Below are positions 6,330-6,925 of a stretch of 6,925 nt of DNA, piece by piece. Position 1 is the stretch's first letter. Each line of letters begins with the position of its first letter. Position numbers and translations under genes: made by a program. Source of the stretch: Kiloniellales bacterium (GTDB taxonomy: Bacteria; Pseudomonadota; Alphaproteobacteria; Kiloniellales; JAKSDN01); contig JAKSDN010000961.1 of assembly GCA_022360075.1 (NCBI GenBank), forward strand, positions 1 through 6,925, given 5' to 3'. A model generated the notes under the pieces. That model was not told where the DNA came from. It saw only the letters and a list, made by a program, of their open reading frames with translations, and made no database searches.

Positions 6330-6638
6330 CTACGCGGGGTTCCCCTCGAGCAGCGGGATCTGCTGCCAGCTCTCGCCGGTGGCGATCACACAGCTTCGCC
6401 CGTTAGGCTCGGAGACGAGCACGGTCCAGGACCCCGAGTCGCTCACGAACAGCTCGAACATCGCGTTGCCGCTCGGGGTGAGGCCACGCCCGATGACCTC
6501 TTCGTCGAAGTTCTTCTTGAGCTGGACTGCCGCTTTCTCGTGCGGAACGCAAACCTGCTGAGCATCTGCGGGTTGAGCCGAAAGCAGCAATGCCGAAGCG
6601 ACCGCTATCGCGCTCAAGGCTTGGCTTGCCGGTTTCAT
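6330..6638 (-). CDS. Small secreted protein of unknown function
   Basis: A 102-residue protein starting at the ATG at 6638, with a strong ribosome-binding site (GGAGG on the minus strand, 6646-6650) 7 bp upstream. Residues 1-26 form a clear Sec signal peptide (hydrophobic AIAVASALLLS, cleavage after ADA). The mature part of about 76 residues has two cysteines (C30, C83) that could form one disulphide in the periplasm, a Lys/Glu-rich helix (34-50) and a pattern GSWTVLV...NGRSCVIATGESW (69-91) suggesting beta strands. I recall similar uncharacterised short secreted proteins in Alphaproteobacteria but no named domain. It converges on the nitrile hydratase operon, with the hairpin repeat between them, and lies 138 bp downstream of another minus-strand gene, so it probably has its own promoter. 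No function is proposed. Confidence 0.8.
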   Translation of the reverse strand: MKPASQALSAIAVASALLLSAQPADAQQVCVPHEKAAVQLKKNFDEEVIGRGLTPSGNAMFELFVSDSGSWTVLVSEPNGRSCVIATGESWQQIPLLEGNPA

Positions 6639-6776
6639 CGTACTGCCTCCGTTGGCGTTGAACCTTTTGGTAGTCCTAGGCCAGGTAAGCAGCGGCTGTT
6701 TCTCAGGCGTGTCGCGTCGTTAACTTTCTCGTTTCAATTGTTTCCGCCTGCGGTGCGATCCGGGTAGCGCCGCCCG

Positions 6777-6925
6777 TCAGCCTTGCTTCGCCGCGTCGGC
6801 GGTCTGCGCGCCGCTGCCTTCGAGCAGGGGCGCCAGGGCCGGTGCCAGAGTTTTCAAGAGCTGGGCCGGCAGCGACGAGGTGAAGCCGTAGTCCGCGGCC
6901 TCGGGCCCGTCGACGTAGGCGGTGA
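6777..6925 (-). CDS. C-terminal end of an unidentified protein (5' end cut by window edge)
   Basis: The minus strand is open from the right edge to a TGA at 6777-6779, giving 48 residues that begin TAYVDGPEAADYGFTSSLPA and end DAAKQG. Only 5 of the 48 codons end in A or T, which matches the coding bias of the other genes here and is the main reason to call it coding. The tail contains a short hydrophobic, probably helical stretch (LLKTLAPALAPLLEG) and a disordered-looking Ala/Gly/Gln end. No recognisable motif is present and I cannot assign a family. No terminator is evident after the stop; 6639-6776 holds the start region of the small secreted protein and nothing else I can identify. Confidence 0.65.
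   Translation of the reverse strand, partial: TAYVDGPEAADYGFTSSLPAQLLKTLAPALAPLLEGSGAQTADAAKQG

Noticed and set aside
6207..6767. A 186-codon plus-strand open frame at the right
   Set aside because: It begins inside the hairpin repeat and runs antisense to the small secreted protein, which has a signal peptide and a good ribosome-binding site.

Overview
The window is G+C-rich DNA with strong G/C bias at third codon positions. Its gene families are common in Alphaproteobacteria: an alphaproteobacterial-style HAMP chemoreceptor, a MauG/CcpA di-heme enzyme, a cobalt-type nitrile hydratase, and a short intergenic repeat of the kind that often yields spurious 'LRQAQDE' peptides. A Rhodospirillales- or Rhizobiales-like host is my inference; there is no rRNA or marker gene to confirm it. 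No tRNA, rRNA, CRISPR array, insertion sequence or phage gene is visible.

Layout. Positions 1-1274 (minus) carry most of an altronate/galactarate dehydratase (UxaA family) whose 3' end lies outside the window. A 294-bp divergent spacer follows (1275-1568), containing a strikingly AT-rich patch. On the plus strand a secreted di-heme peroxidase-like protein (1569-2585) is followed 13 bp later by a transmembrane methyl-accepting chemotaxis protein (2599-4254), probably as one transcript. After a 199-bp spacer with a dispersed-repeat hairpin (4330-4358) and an operator-like palindrome (4414-4429) comes a compact nitrile hydratase operon: alpha subunit (4454-5101), beta subunit (5101-5757) and metallochaperone-like accessory protein (5744-6097, TTG start). 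All three genes overlap or touch. A convergent spacer (6098-6329) is filled by a composite of G/C-rich hairpins arranged roughly head-to-head. On the minus strand lie a small secreted protein of unknown function (6330-6638) and the last 48 codons of an unidentified gene (6777-6925).

How the genes work together. The alpha, beta and accessory proteins form a complete, self-sufficient nitrile hydratase (nitrile to amide) with the cobalt-type claw motif; no amidase, aldoxime dehydratase or nitrilase is in view. The di-heme enzyme and the chemoreceptor look co-transcribed, which suggests (inference only) a link between periplasmic redox or peroxide chemistry and taxis. The dehydratase belongs to hexuronate/aldarate breakdown and is functionally separate. 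I see no clearly new multi-gene system. The points most worth a second look are the peroxidase-chemoreceptor pair, the MauG-like ligand set of the di-heme protein, the operator-like palindrome before the nitrile hydratase genes, and the composite hairpin repeat.
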